From the NCBI GenBank assembly GCA_039028935.1, contig JBCCHD010000004.1:113043-175482 (forward strand): 62,440 bases of DNA, in the 5' to 3' direction. Numbering within the stretch: the stretch's first letter is position 1; each line of letters starts with the position of its first letter. The position numbers and the translations under genes are program-made. Source of the DNA: Pseudomonadota bacterium. Its GTDB lineage: Bacteria; Pseudomonadota; Gammaproteobacteria; Steroidobacterales; SZUA-146. Positions 16,558-24,982 of this stretch are shown one piece after another. Below the pieces are notes generated by a model, which saw only the letters and a list, made by a program, of their open reading frames with translations, did no database searches and was not told the origin of the DNA.

Positions 16558-18558
16558 TTACTCGGTATCGGTAGGCTCAATGCGAATAAGTAGCTCGTCC
16601 GCCGCGATCTGCTCACCTTTGCGGGCAGCCACTTCGGCGATTTTGCCCGCCGTAGGAGCGACAATTTCATGCTGCATTTTCATGGCTTCCAAAACCGCGA
16701 GCTTATCGCCCTGTGCCACTTGGTCTTCCGGCGACACAAACACGTCGATCACCACGCCATGCATCGGGCAGAGCACGGTACCCTCGCCCGCCGCAGACTC
16801 CCCGCCAAAGGACGCCAGAAGATCCGTGAAGCGCAGCGTCACCCCGTCAAACATGACAAACAGGCGACCATCGGCAAGCACCTGGTATTGCACATCGAAC
16901 CGCTCGCCACCGACACGAATGCGCGCCGATTCGTCATCGAAATGGTCGCCGATCACCGCAAACGTCGCGCCACCGATCTCGATGCGCAGTGTCGATTCAT
17001 CGAGCGATGACACGACCGCTTCATGCTCGGTGGATGAACGTCCATCCTGCAGTTGATAGGTCGATCGCAAACCCTGATTATTCGACCAGCCAAGCATGGC
17101 ATGACTGCCGCCGAGTGAACGACGCCGGGCGAGTCGTCGATCATGGAAATAGCGCAAGGTCGTGGCCAATGCAACGTGTTCACCGAGGACCGGCCGGCCA
17201 GCGAAGCCAGCGTCGCCAAACGCGTCACCGATAAACGCGGTTGTCGCGCGGCCACTGGCAAAATCAGCCGCATTCACACAGGCGAGCAGAAACTCAATAT
17301 TGCTTTCCGGTCCGAACAGCACACTGTCACGCAATGCGGTAGCAAGATGATGCAATGCCTCATCACGGGTTTGACCAAAACCGATTACTTTGGCCAGCAT
17401 CGAATCGTAAAACGGTGAGATCAATTGTCCGCTCGTGACCCCGTCATCGACCCGCACACCGATACCCTGTGGTGCACGCCAGCGCGCGATGAGACCGGTG
17501 GAGGGTGCAAAATCGTTCGCCGGATTTTCCGCATACACGCGCGCCTCAATCGCGTGCCCCCGAAGTTCAACATCCGATTGACGGATGCTCAAAGGCTCAT
17601 TTCTTGCCACCTGAATCTGCATAGCCACCAGATCGCAGCCCGTCACAAGCTCGGTCACGGGATGCTCGACTTGCAAACGCGTGTTCATTTCCAAAAAGTA
17701 GAAGTCGTTGTTTTTATCGAGTAAGAATTCCACCGTACCCGCGCCGCGATAGTCAATGCGTCGCGCTGCCGCGACCGCTGCCTCACCCATACGCGCACGA
17801 AGATCTGGTGTCATAATCGGACACGGCGACTCCTCCAACACCTTTTGATGTCGTCGCTGTACCGAACAGTCGCGCTCCCCTAAGTGAATAACATGACCGT
17901 GATTGTCGGCCATAACTTGAACCTCAACGTGCCGTGGTTCAATCACCGCTTTTTCGAGGATAAGCTCGCCGGAGCCAAAGGCATTTTGTGACTCAGAGCG
18001 GGCTAAACTGATCGCGCTGTCGAGCTCGCTGTCGTGCTGAACCAGACGCATGCCGCGACCGCCACCACCCGCGGCAGCTTTGACCATTAGCGGAAAACCA
18101 ATCGTGCGGCCTTCTTTTGCGAGCACGGCGGGGTCTTGATCTTCACCCTCGTAGCCGGGAATACAGGGCACATTCGCGTCAATCATCATGCGTTTGGCTG
18201 CGGCCTTGTTGCCCATTGCCGCGATCGCCTCAGGCGAGGGTCCTATGAAAATAATGCCGGCATCGGCGCAGGCACGCGCAAAATCGGCATTCTCTGATAG
18301 AAAGCCATAACCGGGGTGAACCGCCTGCGCACCAGTCGCCATCATCACTTCGAGCAACTTATCCGCATTGAGATAGGATTCGGTCGCTGGGCCTGCGCCA
18401 ATGCACACCGCCTCATCGGCTAACGCGCGGTGTGGCGCATCGTGATCCGCGTCGGAATATACCGCAATCGTGTGAATCCCCATTGCGCGCGCCGAGCGAA
18501 TTACCCGACAGGCTATCTCGCCCCGGTTTGCGATGAGAATTCGTTCTATAGTCGCCAT
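16558..18558 (-). CDS. atuF: Acyl-CoA carboxylase alpha subunit (biotin carboxylase + BCCP), geranyl-CoA type
   Basis: 666 residues. ILIANRGEIACRVIRSA starts the biotin carboxylase domain; GGGGRGMRLV is the ATP-grasp loop, RDCSVQRRHQKV and FLEMNTRLQVEHPVTE are catalytic-site motifs. The C-terminal biotinyl domain carries VLEAMKMQH, with the biotinylated lysine near residue 626. The arrangement is that of the methylcrotonyl-/geranyl-CoA carboxylase alpha subunits. The neighbouring AtuA-like gene and lack of HMG-CoA lyase favour geranyl-CoA carboxylase. The ATG has AGGAC upstream and lies 66 bases after the hydratase gene stop. Confidence 0.8.
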   Translation of the reverse strand: MATIERILIANRGEIACRVIRSARAMGIHTIAVYSDADHDAPHRALADEAVCIGAGPATESYLNADKLLEVMMATGAQAVHPGYGFLSENADFARACADAGIIFIGPSPEAIAAMGNKAAAKRMMIDANVPCIPGYEGEDQDPAVLAKEGRTIGFPLMVKAAAGGGGRGMRLVQHDSELDSAISLARSESQNAFGSGELILEKAVIEPRHVEVQVMADNHGHVIHLGERDCSVQRRHQKVLEESPCPIMTPDLRARMGEAAVAAARRIDYRGAGTVEFLLDKNNDFYFLEMNTRLQVEHPVTELVTGCDLVAMQIQVARNEPLSIRQSDVELRGHAIEARVYAENPANDFAPSTGLIARWRAPQGIGVRVDDGVTSGQLISPFYDSMLAKVIGFGQTRDEALHHLATALRDSVLFGPESNIEFLLACVNAADFASGRATTAFIGDAFGDAGFAGRPVLGEHVALATTLRYFHDRRLARRRSLGGSHAMLGWSNNQGLRSTYQLQDGRSSTEHEAVVSSLDESTLRIEIGGATFAVIGDHFDDESARIRVGGERFDVQYQVLADGRLFVMFDGVTLRFTDLLASFGGESAAGEGTVLCPMHGVVIDVFVSPEDQVAQGDKLAVLEAMKMQHEIVAPTAGKIAEVAARKGEQIAADELLIRIEPTDTE

Positions 18559-18624
18559 GTCTATGTCCTGGTGTCTAACTGCTTTATTTTGCCCGCTTGA
18601 CTATCGGCGGCGTGCTGTCGGCCA

Positions 18625-19443
18625 TCACGTGCTGGAAGATTGCCAAGCGGGTGCCCGACGATCAAAAAAAGCCCGGGTGCCCTCGCGCCCTTCTTCGCTC
18701 GTCACGCACTCGGCGAAACGTTCTGCCGCCCACGTCTTGAAGGCGTCGTGATCGGAGTGCACAAGGTGGCTCAACACGCGTTTGGTCACACCCACCGCAC
18801 CGGGTGCGCATTGCCCAACTTTTTCTTTGAGCGCACGCTCCAGTAGGTCGAGCTCAGTGCGATCATCGGCCAACGCGTCGATCAGGCCAAATTCATGCGC
18901 CTGAGTCCCATCGAAACGCTCCCCCAATAGTAATAGCCGTCGCGCGACACTCGGTCCGGTGCGCTGCATTACATAGGGCGCTATCTGCGCTGGCGCCAAT
19001 CCTATTCGCGTCTCGGTAAACGCAAATTGTGCATCGCGAGTCGCCAACACGAAATCCGCCGCACAGGCCATACCGAGCCCTCCGGCCATTGCCGCACCCT
19101 CGATCAGCGCGACCACCACCTGCGGCGCGCGATGAACATGTTCAAACAGCTCCGCGCCGCCAAGGCTGGTTTGGCGCGATTGATCGTAGGCCTTTGTATC
19201 CGACAGCTCGCTCAATGCCCGAAAGGCTTTGAGATCACCGCCGGCACAAAACACGCCACCCTCGCCTCGCACGCTGATGCCACGCACTGTGCGGTCATTA
19301 CGCACGGCTAGAAACACCGCATTCAATTCGGCGCTCAAACGGTCGGTGAGCGCATTGCGAGTAGACGGCTCGTTCAGCGTCACGCTCAACCAACCTGCAT
19401 TGAGCGAGAGTTTCAGCGAGTGTGTATCGGGCAGTGACGTCAT
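18625..19443 (-). CDS. atuE: Enoyl-CoA hydratase, isohexenylglutaconyl-CoA hydratase-like
   Basis: 272 residues of the crotonase fold. The oxyanion-hole strand GVFCAGGDLKAF and the second signature ALIEGAAMAGGLGMACAADFVLA are both present, and FAFTETRIGLAPAQIAPYV contains the usual catalytic-side helix. By position between the carboxylase beta and alpha genes it should hydrate the carboxylated glutaconyl-CoA product (isohexenylglutaconyl-CoA in the Atu pathway, methylglutaconyl-CoA in leucine degradation). Only nine bases separate it from the beta subunit gene. Confidence 0.75.
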   Translation of the reverse strand: MTSLPDTHSLKLSLNAGWLSVTLNEPSTRNALTDRLSAELNAVFLAVRNDRTVRGISVRGEGGVFCAGGDLKAFRALSELSDTKAYDQSRQTSLGGAELFEHVHRAPQVVVALIEGAAMAGGLGMACAADFVLATRDAQFAFTETRIGLAPAQIAPYVMQRTGPSVARRLLLLGERFDGTQAHEFGLIDALADDRTELDLLERALKEKVGQCAPGAVGVTKRVLSHLVHSDHDAFKTWAAERFAECVTSEEGREGTRAFFDRRAPAWQSSST

Positions 19444-19452
19444 CGATAGCGC

Positions 19453-21075
19453 TCAGAAACGGGACACGCCAAAACTGTTCGCCTGTGTCGTTCGCGCGCG
19501 CGCTTCCCAAATGGTCTCGAGCGCAAAACCCAGCACTCGGCGCGTGTCGCGAGGATCGATAATGCCCTGGTCAAGGACGCGGCCGGACGTGTAAAACGCA
19601 CTCGACTGTTTATCGAAATGGGCAGTAATGCGCGTTTCCTGTTCGCTCATGGCGGCCTCATCAATCGGCTGGCCACGACGCTTGGCCGAAATTCGCATTA
19701 CCTGCGACATGGTTTGGGCCGCTTGTTCACCGCCCATAACGCCGGTCGTGGCGTTCGGCCAAGCAAACAGGAAATCGGGTTCATACGACTGGCCACTCAT
19801 ACCGTAGTTGCCGGCACCAAAACTGGCGCCGATGTAAAGTGTGATGCGAGGAACACGCGTATTCGCCACGGCCTGGATCATTTTGGATCCATGTTTAATC
19901 ATGCCGGCCTGCTCGTATTCAGTACCCACCATGTAGCCGGTTGTGTTGTTAAGAAACAAAATGGGCCGCTGCGCTTGATCGCACAGCTGAATGAAGTGCC
20001 CAGCCTTCGTCGCGCCCTGTGGGTCGATCGGTCCGTTGTTCGCAATAATGGCGATGCTGTGGCCGTAAATTCGCGCGGTCACGCAAAGCGTCGCTGCACC
20101 ATACCGAGATTTAAACTCCTCAAAATCGGACCCATCGACCACACGCGCGATCACCTCACGCGCGTCATACGCTTTCTTATGGTCGATCGGCACCACGCCC
20201 GCGATGTCGTCCACACTATATTTAGGCTCATCAAAGTCCTGCGTCGGAATCGGCGGACACTGTTGATTCCAGCCGAGGTCGTCGACAATACGTCGCGCCA
20301 CATTGATGCCGTGGTTGTCATTCTCGGCGAGATATTCGACCACGCCTGTAACCTCAGAGTGCATTTTCGCGCCACCGAGTTGTTGCTCATCGGCGACCTC
20401 ACCGGTGGCCGCGCGCACCAAGGCCGCGCCCGCCAGCGCCGCCATACCGTTGTCTTTCACGCCGACTACGTAATCACTCATGCCGGGCATGTACGCTCCA
20501 CCGGCGGTCGATGGTCCATGCAGAACGGCGATACACGGAACGCCCGCTGCACTGAGTTTGGCCAACCGATAAAACACCGCGCCAAACTGCACCCAGCCCT
20601 CTACCGCGTAATCCATCAGATTGGCCCCGGCGCTTTCCACACAGTGAATCACAGGCAGTCGAAAGCGCTGCGCCACCGCCAACGCACCGAGTGCTTTGGG
20701 CAGTGAGCCCTTCGTAACGGCACCGGCCCGTATACCGCTGTCGTCGACCCAAACAAGACACCGAACGCCGCTCACGAAGCCAATGCCAACAATCATGCTG
20801 GCACCTGGAATACTGGTATCTGGATCACTGTCCTCCATCAGGTAGTTGGCCATGTTGTACAGCTCAAGAAACGGCATGCCTGGATCGAGCAGGCGGTTTA
20901 GCCTCTCTCGCGGCAGCAACTGACCTCGCTCCTCAAAGCGCGCCGCGCGCTTGCTTGAGCGCTCTACCGCGCGCGCCTCGAGTGCGCGCATATGATCGAC
21001 CAACGCCAGCATATCCTGGCGATTGCGCAAAAATTCATCGTCGTTGGTATCAACTTTGGAGACAAACACTGTCAT
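19453..21075 (-). CDS. atuC: Acyl-CoA carboxylase beta subunit, geranyl-CoA type
   Basis: 540 residues of the biotin-dependent carboxyltransferase family: RERLNRLLDPG at the N-terminus, STAGGAYMPGMSDYVVGVK, GGAKMHSEVTG, and FLNNTTGYMVG then SFGAGNYGMSGQ in the C-terminal half. The acyl-CoA pocket region reads ESAGANLMDYAVEG and lacks the DVFPD-HFGR stretch I recall from methylcrotonyl-CoA carboxylases, which argues for a larger substrate such as geranyl-CoA. The ATG directly abuts the AtuA-like stop codon (TAA then ATG), so translation is coupled. Confidence 0.8.
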   Translation of the reverse strand: MTVFVSKVDTNDDEFLRNRQDMLALVDHMRALEARAVERSSKRAARFEERGQLLPRERLNRLLDPGMPFLELYNMANYLMEDSDPDTSIPGASMIVGIGFVSGVRCLVWVDDSGIRAGAVTKGSLPKALGALAVAQRFRLPVIHCVESAGANLMDYAVEGWVQFGAVFYRLAKLSAAGVPCIAVLHGPSTAGGAYMPGMSDYVVGVKDNGMAALAGAALVRAATGEVADEQQLGGAKMHSEVTGVVEYLAENDNHGINVARRIVDDLGWNQQCPPIPTQDFDEPKYSVDDIAGVVPIDHKKAYDAREVIARVVDGSDFEEFKSRYGAATLCVTARIYGHSIAIIANNGPIDPQGATKAGHFIQLCDQAQRPILFLNNTTGYMVGTEYEQAGMIKHGSKMIQAVANTRVPRITLYIGASFGAGNYGMSGQSYEPDFLFAWPNATTGVMGGEQAAQTMSQVMRISAKRRGQPIDEAAMSEQETRITAHFDKQSSAFYTSGRVLDQGIIDPRDTRRVLGFALETIWEARARTTQANSFGVSRF

Positions 21076-22998
21076 TTATAGAGACTCCGCAAGGTCTTTC
21101 GGTACCGCGATGGGCAAATGAAGCAAAACTTGTGCATACGCCTTGCCTTGCGCATCACCGCGCAGGCTGGCCATGCCACCACCGCCCAGCACATCGTGCA
21201 GAACCAGGTTGACGGCGTGGATTCCGGGCAACAAGAAACGGTCTACGCGCGATGGCGTAAAAGGCGCAAACACGTGTTCAACGCGCGCGGGTTCAAGCCC
21301 TTGCCAGATCCACGGCAGATACGCCCGGTCGCGAGCAATGATACCAATATTTGCGCGATCGCCCTTATCGCCACTTCGCCCCCATGCAAGCTGAATGAGC
21401 GGCACCGACACAGCCACCTCGCCGATGGCCTGGGGCTCGGCCGGTCGTTCGATGGTCGTCGAGACATCCGATGCGTCGCGCGCTGCATGATCCACTGGAT
21501 AGGCCGTTGAATCGATTACAACTTGTGCATCAATTGCGTCACGCGCCAGCGTGCATGAGAAGAGGCGCACGACCGGCGAGGGTTTGGGGCGGCCCGTTTG
21601 AAAAATGGCGAGTCCAGGGGGCGTGGCCAGCCCAAGCCCGGTTACCGCCTGCACAAAGATCGCCGCGCCGGCCATTTCATTATGTTTAACCGCCAGATTA
21701 AGCTGCACCTCGCGCCGATCATGGCGTGACACGGAGACACCGCGCCTCAATGGCGAGGCCAACATCGCGTTGTCGGTGGCCGTAAGGCGGGTCGTCTCCG
21801 CACCGCCGTTAGAATCCGTCGCTGATGGGACACGCCCATCACCACCAAATTGACTGTCGGCTCCGACGATCTCAATGTTGCTCTCAGACAGGCCGTTTAA
21901 CCCCCTCTCACGCAAGTTGGCCTCGGTGCGCGACAGCGCCGCCGCGGCAAAGGCTTCGGCCTTGGCCACCGCTTCGAAACCGTAAAACCCGAGCGACATC
22001 GAAGTCTTGTGGCCATCTGTGTAGGTCACGCTGACCTTGTAATCAGTGGGCGGCGAACCGCCTAACGCACCCACTACTCGCACCGTGTGCGCATCCGTTT
22101 GTTCCAGCGTCACCCGACTGAAATCGCACACCACATCGGGCAGCAGATACCGCTGTGGATCTTCGATCTCGTACACAAGCTGCTCAGAAACGGTGCCGAC
22201 GCTTACCTTGCCACCGGTACCCGGTGGCTTGGTCAAGTCGATGCGCGCGTCACAATCGATTATGGCGATCGGATAGCCGATATCGACCATCGTGCCGTCG
22301 ATGTCTCGCCAGTCGGTAAAGTTGCCACCCGTCGCCTGAACACCACACTCAATAAGATGCCCCGCGAGGCTGGCCTGCGCCAGTCGATCTAACTCGTGCA
22401 TTCCCCATTCAAACTCGGCCAAACAGACGCCGAGCGTCAGCGCGCTATCGACGCAGCGACCCGCAATCACGATATCCGCGCCCGCGCGAAGTGCCTGCGC
22501 GATAGGCTGTGCGCCGAGGTACGCATTGGCGCTGACGACACGCTCTACGTCCGGAAAAGGGGCACCACTGTACAGCTCGTGCTGCTCTTGCAGCAACGCC
22601 ATCTGGTCAACCACATCATCCCCGGTGATCACCGCGACCTTCAAATCCAGTGCCAATTCATCGACCGCCGCGCATACCGCCGCACCGCACGCCAGCGGAT
22701 TCATTCCACCTGCGTTGCTCACCACTTTTACGCCACGGTCGGCAATTTGTTTGAGATTGGGTGCCAGAGCCGCCGTAACAAAGTCGCGGGCAAAGCCCAG
22801 TGCGGCATCGCTTTGCCGTGCGCGCGCCATAATCGATAAGGTGACTTCGGCCAGATAGTCGTAAACAAGGTAGTTGAGCGGCTCATAGGTCAGCAGCTGG
22901 CGCGTGGCATGGGCCGCGTCGCCCCAGTAGCCGCAGGCCCCTCCAATAGCGACGCGCGTCGGATTCTCGGTCCTGGACACTGGCGCGGTAACTGACAC
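21076..22998 (-). CDS. atuA: AtuA family protein (DUF1446), acyclic terpene utilisation
   Basis: 640 residues. Family features: VAIGGACGYWGDAAHA at the N-terminus, VVSNAGGMNPLACG, GADIVIAGRCVDSALTLG, HLIECGVQATGGNFTDW and GYPIAII, then a smaller C-terminal domain beginning near VPLIQLAWGRSGDKGDRANIGI. It resembles AtuA of Pseudomonas, whose exact reaction is not settled. The GTG at 22998 is preferred over an upstream TTG (23013) because GGAGAG sits seven bases before it. It is the first gene of the five-gene Atu-like operon and its presence is the main reason to read the cluster as terpene rather than leucine degradation. Confidence 0.8.
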   Translation of the reverse strand: MSVTAPVSRTENPTRVAIGGACGYWGDAAHATRQLLTYEPLNYLVYDYLAEVTLSIMARARQSDAALGFARDFVTAALAPNLKQIADRGVKVVSNAGGMNPLACGAAVCAAVDELALDLKVAVITGDDVVDQMALLQEQHELYSGAPFPDVERVVSANAYLGAQPIAQALRAGADIVIAGRCVDSALTLGVCLAEFEWGMHELDRLAQASLAGHLIECGVQATGGNFTDWRDIDGTMVDIGYPIAIIDCDARIDLTKPPGTGGKVSVGTVSEQLVYEIEDPQRYLLPDVVCDFSRVTLEQTDAHTVRVVGALGGSPPTDYKVSVTYTDGHKTSMSLGFYGFEAVAKAEAFAAAALSRTEANLRERGLNGLSESNIEIVGADSQFGGDGRVPSATDSNGGAETTRLTATDNAMLASPLRRGVSVSRHDRREVQLNLAVKHNEMAGAAIFVQAVTGLGLATPPGLAIFQTGRPKPSPVVRLFSCTLARDAIDAQVVIDSTAYPVDHAARDASDVSTTIERPAEPQAIGEVAVSVPLIQLAWGRSGDKGDRANIGIIARDRAYLPWIWQGLEPARVEHVFAPFTPSRVDRFLLPGIHAVNLVLHDVLGGGGMASLRGDAQGKAYAQVLLHLPIAVPKDLAESL

Positions 22999-23063
22999 GA
23001 TAGGGCTCTCCAAGCAGGCAGCGGGTGTTCGCTGACAGCGTTCGATTGTACATGCAAACGCAA

Positions 23064-23095
23064 CGAGGCCGGATCGGTATTCCGATCCGGCCTCG
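23064..23095 (-). terminator. Perfect 14-bp hairpin after peroxiredoxin gene
   Basis: Arms 23064-23077 and 23082-23095 are perfect complements with a four-base loop. The hairpin lies 43 bases beyond the peroxiredoxin stop and before the AtuA start. The U run on the minus strand is poor (TTGCGTTTG), so termination strength is uncertain. Confidence 0.65.
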
Positions 23096-23137
23096 CGGTC
23101 TAATCAGGCGCGTTGCGTACGCGCCAAAGGGAATGGA

Positions 23138-23722
23138 TTACTGATTCACAAGGCGACGATCCGCCTCGGCTAATACGTCCTCAACAGGTGGTCGTTTGCG
23201 ATAGCCTTCCTCGGCGAATTTCGCCACGAGCGTACCGCTTGGACTAAACAGCATGATGCCGGGATGCGGGATACCATAGCCTGACGTGCCTTTTTCGTGC
23301 TTTTCATTACGAATGCCAAATGCATTGATCACACGCGAACCCTCGTCAGACACCAAGGTATAACCAATGTTTTGTTCATCGGCGAACGCATTGAGAATCG
23401 CTACCGAGTCGTAGCTCAACACGACAAGATTGACGCCGCGTTTCGCAAACTCGTCACGCGACTGGTTGAGTTCGACAATTTGGCGCTTGCAAAACGGGCA
23501 CCAGTCGGCCGAACGCACAAACGCAATGGCCAGCCCATTACCTGTGGCCAGATCCGACAACGTCACCGTGTCGCCCTCGTGCGTGGTAACCGTAATATCC
23601 GTCGGTAGCGTGCTGCCGATCGATGGCCCCCAATGCTCTTTGTGGTTTGGATGGGCAAGCGCCGTCACAGCAAACACGGTGCTCAACACAGAAACAAGAG
23701 AAGTTCGAAAAATCGTGCGCAT
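23138..23722 (-). CDS. Exported peroxiredoxin-like AhpC/TSA protein
   Basis: 194 residues with a signal peptide ending at about ALA-HP (23). The mature part is an AhpC/TSA thioredoxin fold: SIGSTLPTDITVTT, AIAFVRSADWCPFCKRQ with Cys75 and Cys78, and VVLSYDSVAILNAFADEQ. The CxxC in place of a single peroxidatic Cys resembles periplasmic thiol-oxidoreductase relatives of PrxQ. It would reduce peroxides or disulfides in the periplasm. The ATG at 23722 follows AAGGAAA; a longer frame back to 23794 adds no conserved sequence. It stands alone, with terminator-like hairpin downstream. Confidence 0.8.
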   Translation of the reverse strand: MRTIFRTSLVSVLSTVFAVTALAHPNHKEHWGPSIGSTLPTDITVTTHEGDTVTLSDLATGNGLAIAFVRSADWCPFCKRQIVELNQSRDEFAKRGVNLVVLSYDSVAILNAFADEQNIGYTLVSDEGSRVINAFGIRNEKHEKGTSGYGIPHPGIMLFSPSGTLVAKFAEEGYRKRPPVEDVLAEADRRLVNQ

Positions 23723-23942
23723 GAAGATTTCCTTTTGATCGAAGAGACAGACACGCAGTGTCGACGGCTTTCCTGTGCGCCGTGCACTCGGCATCCGTTG
23801 TAACGAGGATCAGGCCAGTCCGGCCTGAATAGCTACCCGAATAGACCATCCTAACGCTTAGGTTATTTCATCGCGTGACAATTTGTGATGAAACCGTCGA
23901 GCGCGAAGAAAACAACGGCATTTAATTATTTAGTCTTCAATA

Positions 23943-24935
23943 TCAGGCATTTACATCGACAATCACGCGTCCACGCACCTGCCCCTTTAGAATGTCTTGC
24001 CCGAGTTGGGGTAAATCGCTAAGCGTGGCCGGCATGGCCATCGCCGTCAGCGCTTCGGTGCTCAGGTCGGTTGCCAGGCGATGCCAGGCATCGACGCGAT
24101 TTTCATACGGCTGCATCACGCTATCAATCCCGAGCAGGTTCACACCGCGTAGAATAAAGGGTATGACCGTCGCTGGCAGTCCCGCGCCCCCGGCGAGCCC
24201 AACAGCCGCCACCGAGCTGCCGTATTTCATCTGGCCCAAAACCCGTGCCAACATTGGCCCACCAACGGCATCGATACAGCCCGCCCAGGTTTCCGACTCG
24301 AGCGGTCGTTTCGTGGTTTCATTGATCTCTTCACGCGCCACAATCTGGGTGGCGCCCAATGCGGTCAAGTAATCGGCGGCCTCGGGGCGCCCCGTCACGG
24401 CCGCAACGTCGTACCCCAGTTTGGACAAGATCGATACGGCCACCGAGCCCACACCACCTGCAGCACCGGTAATCAACACGGGACCTTGGCCGGCGGTCAA
24501 ACCCTGACGCTCTAGCGCCATGACCGACAGCATCGCGGTAATGCCGGCGGTCCCGATGGTCATCGCATCGCGTGTGCTGATGGAATCCGGTAACGGCACA
24601 AGCCAGTCGGCTTTAACACTCGCTTTTTGTGCGTAGCCGCCCCACCAAACTTCACCCACTCGCCAACCGGTCAGCACCACCCGGTCACCCGGCGCATAAC
24701 GATCATCGCTTGACGAAGCCACCGTGCCAGCAAAGTCAATTCCCGGAACATGCGGATAGGTTCGTACCAGCCCTCCGCCCGAACCCAAACACAAACCGTC
24801 TTTGTAATTCACGGTGGAGTATTCGACATCGATCGTGACGTCACCCTCCGGCAAACGCGACTCGTCAAGCTGCTGGACGGACGCGCTGGTTTTGCCGTCC
24901 TCGTCTTTTTCTACTACAAGCGCTGCAAAGCTCAT
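23943..24935 (-). CDS. acuI: MDR oxidoreductase, acrylyl-CoA reductase (AcuI/YhdH) family
   Basis: 330 residues. Motifs: STVNYKDGLCLGSGGGLVR, PHVPGIDFAGTV, GDRVVLTGWRVGEVWWGGYA, and the NADP-binding VLITGAAGGVGSVAVSIL. This set matches the zinc-free YhdH/AcuI subfamily, which reduces acryloyl-CoA to propionyl-CoA and removes toxic acrylate in DMSP users. It follows the acyl-CoA ligase by 47 bases and has AAGGAA before the ATG. General medium-chain quinone-type reduction is the alternative. In this context it may process unsaturated CoA esters made by the adjacent ligase. Confidence 0.75.
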   Translation of the reverse strand: MSFAALVVEKDEDGKTSASVQQLDESRLPEGDVTIDVEYSTVNYKDGLCLGSGGGLVRTYPHVPGIDFAGTVASSSDDRYAPGDRVVLTGWRVGEVWWGGYAQKASVKADWLVPLPDSISTRDAMTIGTAGITAMLSVMALERQGLTAGQGPVLITGAAGGVGSVAVSILSKLGYDVAAVTGRPEAADYLTALGATQIVAREEINETTKRPLESETWAGCIDAVGGPMLARVLGQMKYGSSVAAVGLAGGAGLPATVIPFILRGVNLLGIDSVMQPYENRVDAWHRLATDLSTEALTAMAMPATLSDLPQLGQDILKGQVRGRVIVDVNA

Positions 24936-24982
24936 GGGTAAATTCCTTGATTATTCAATGCGAGAGAAATACTGGCGAGGCG

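Noticed and set aside
16558-21075. Reading the cluster as leucine/isovalerate (Liu) degradation
   Set aside because: AtuA homologue present and HMG-CoA lyase absent; kept as the alternative because the two pathways share enzyme families.
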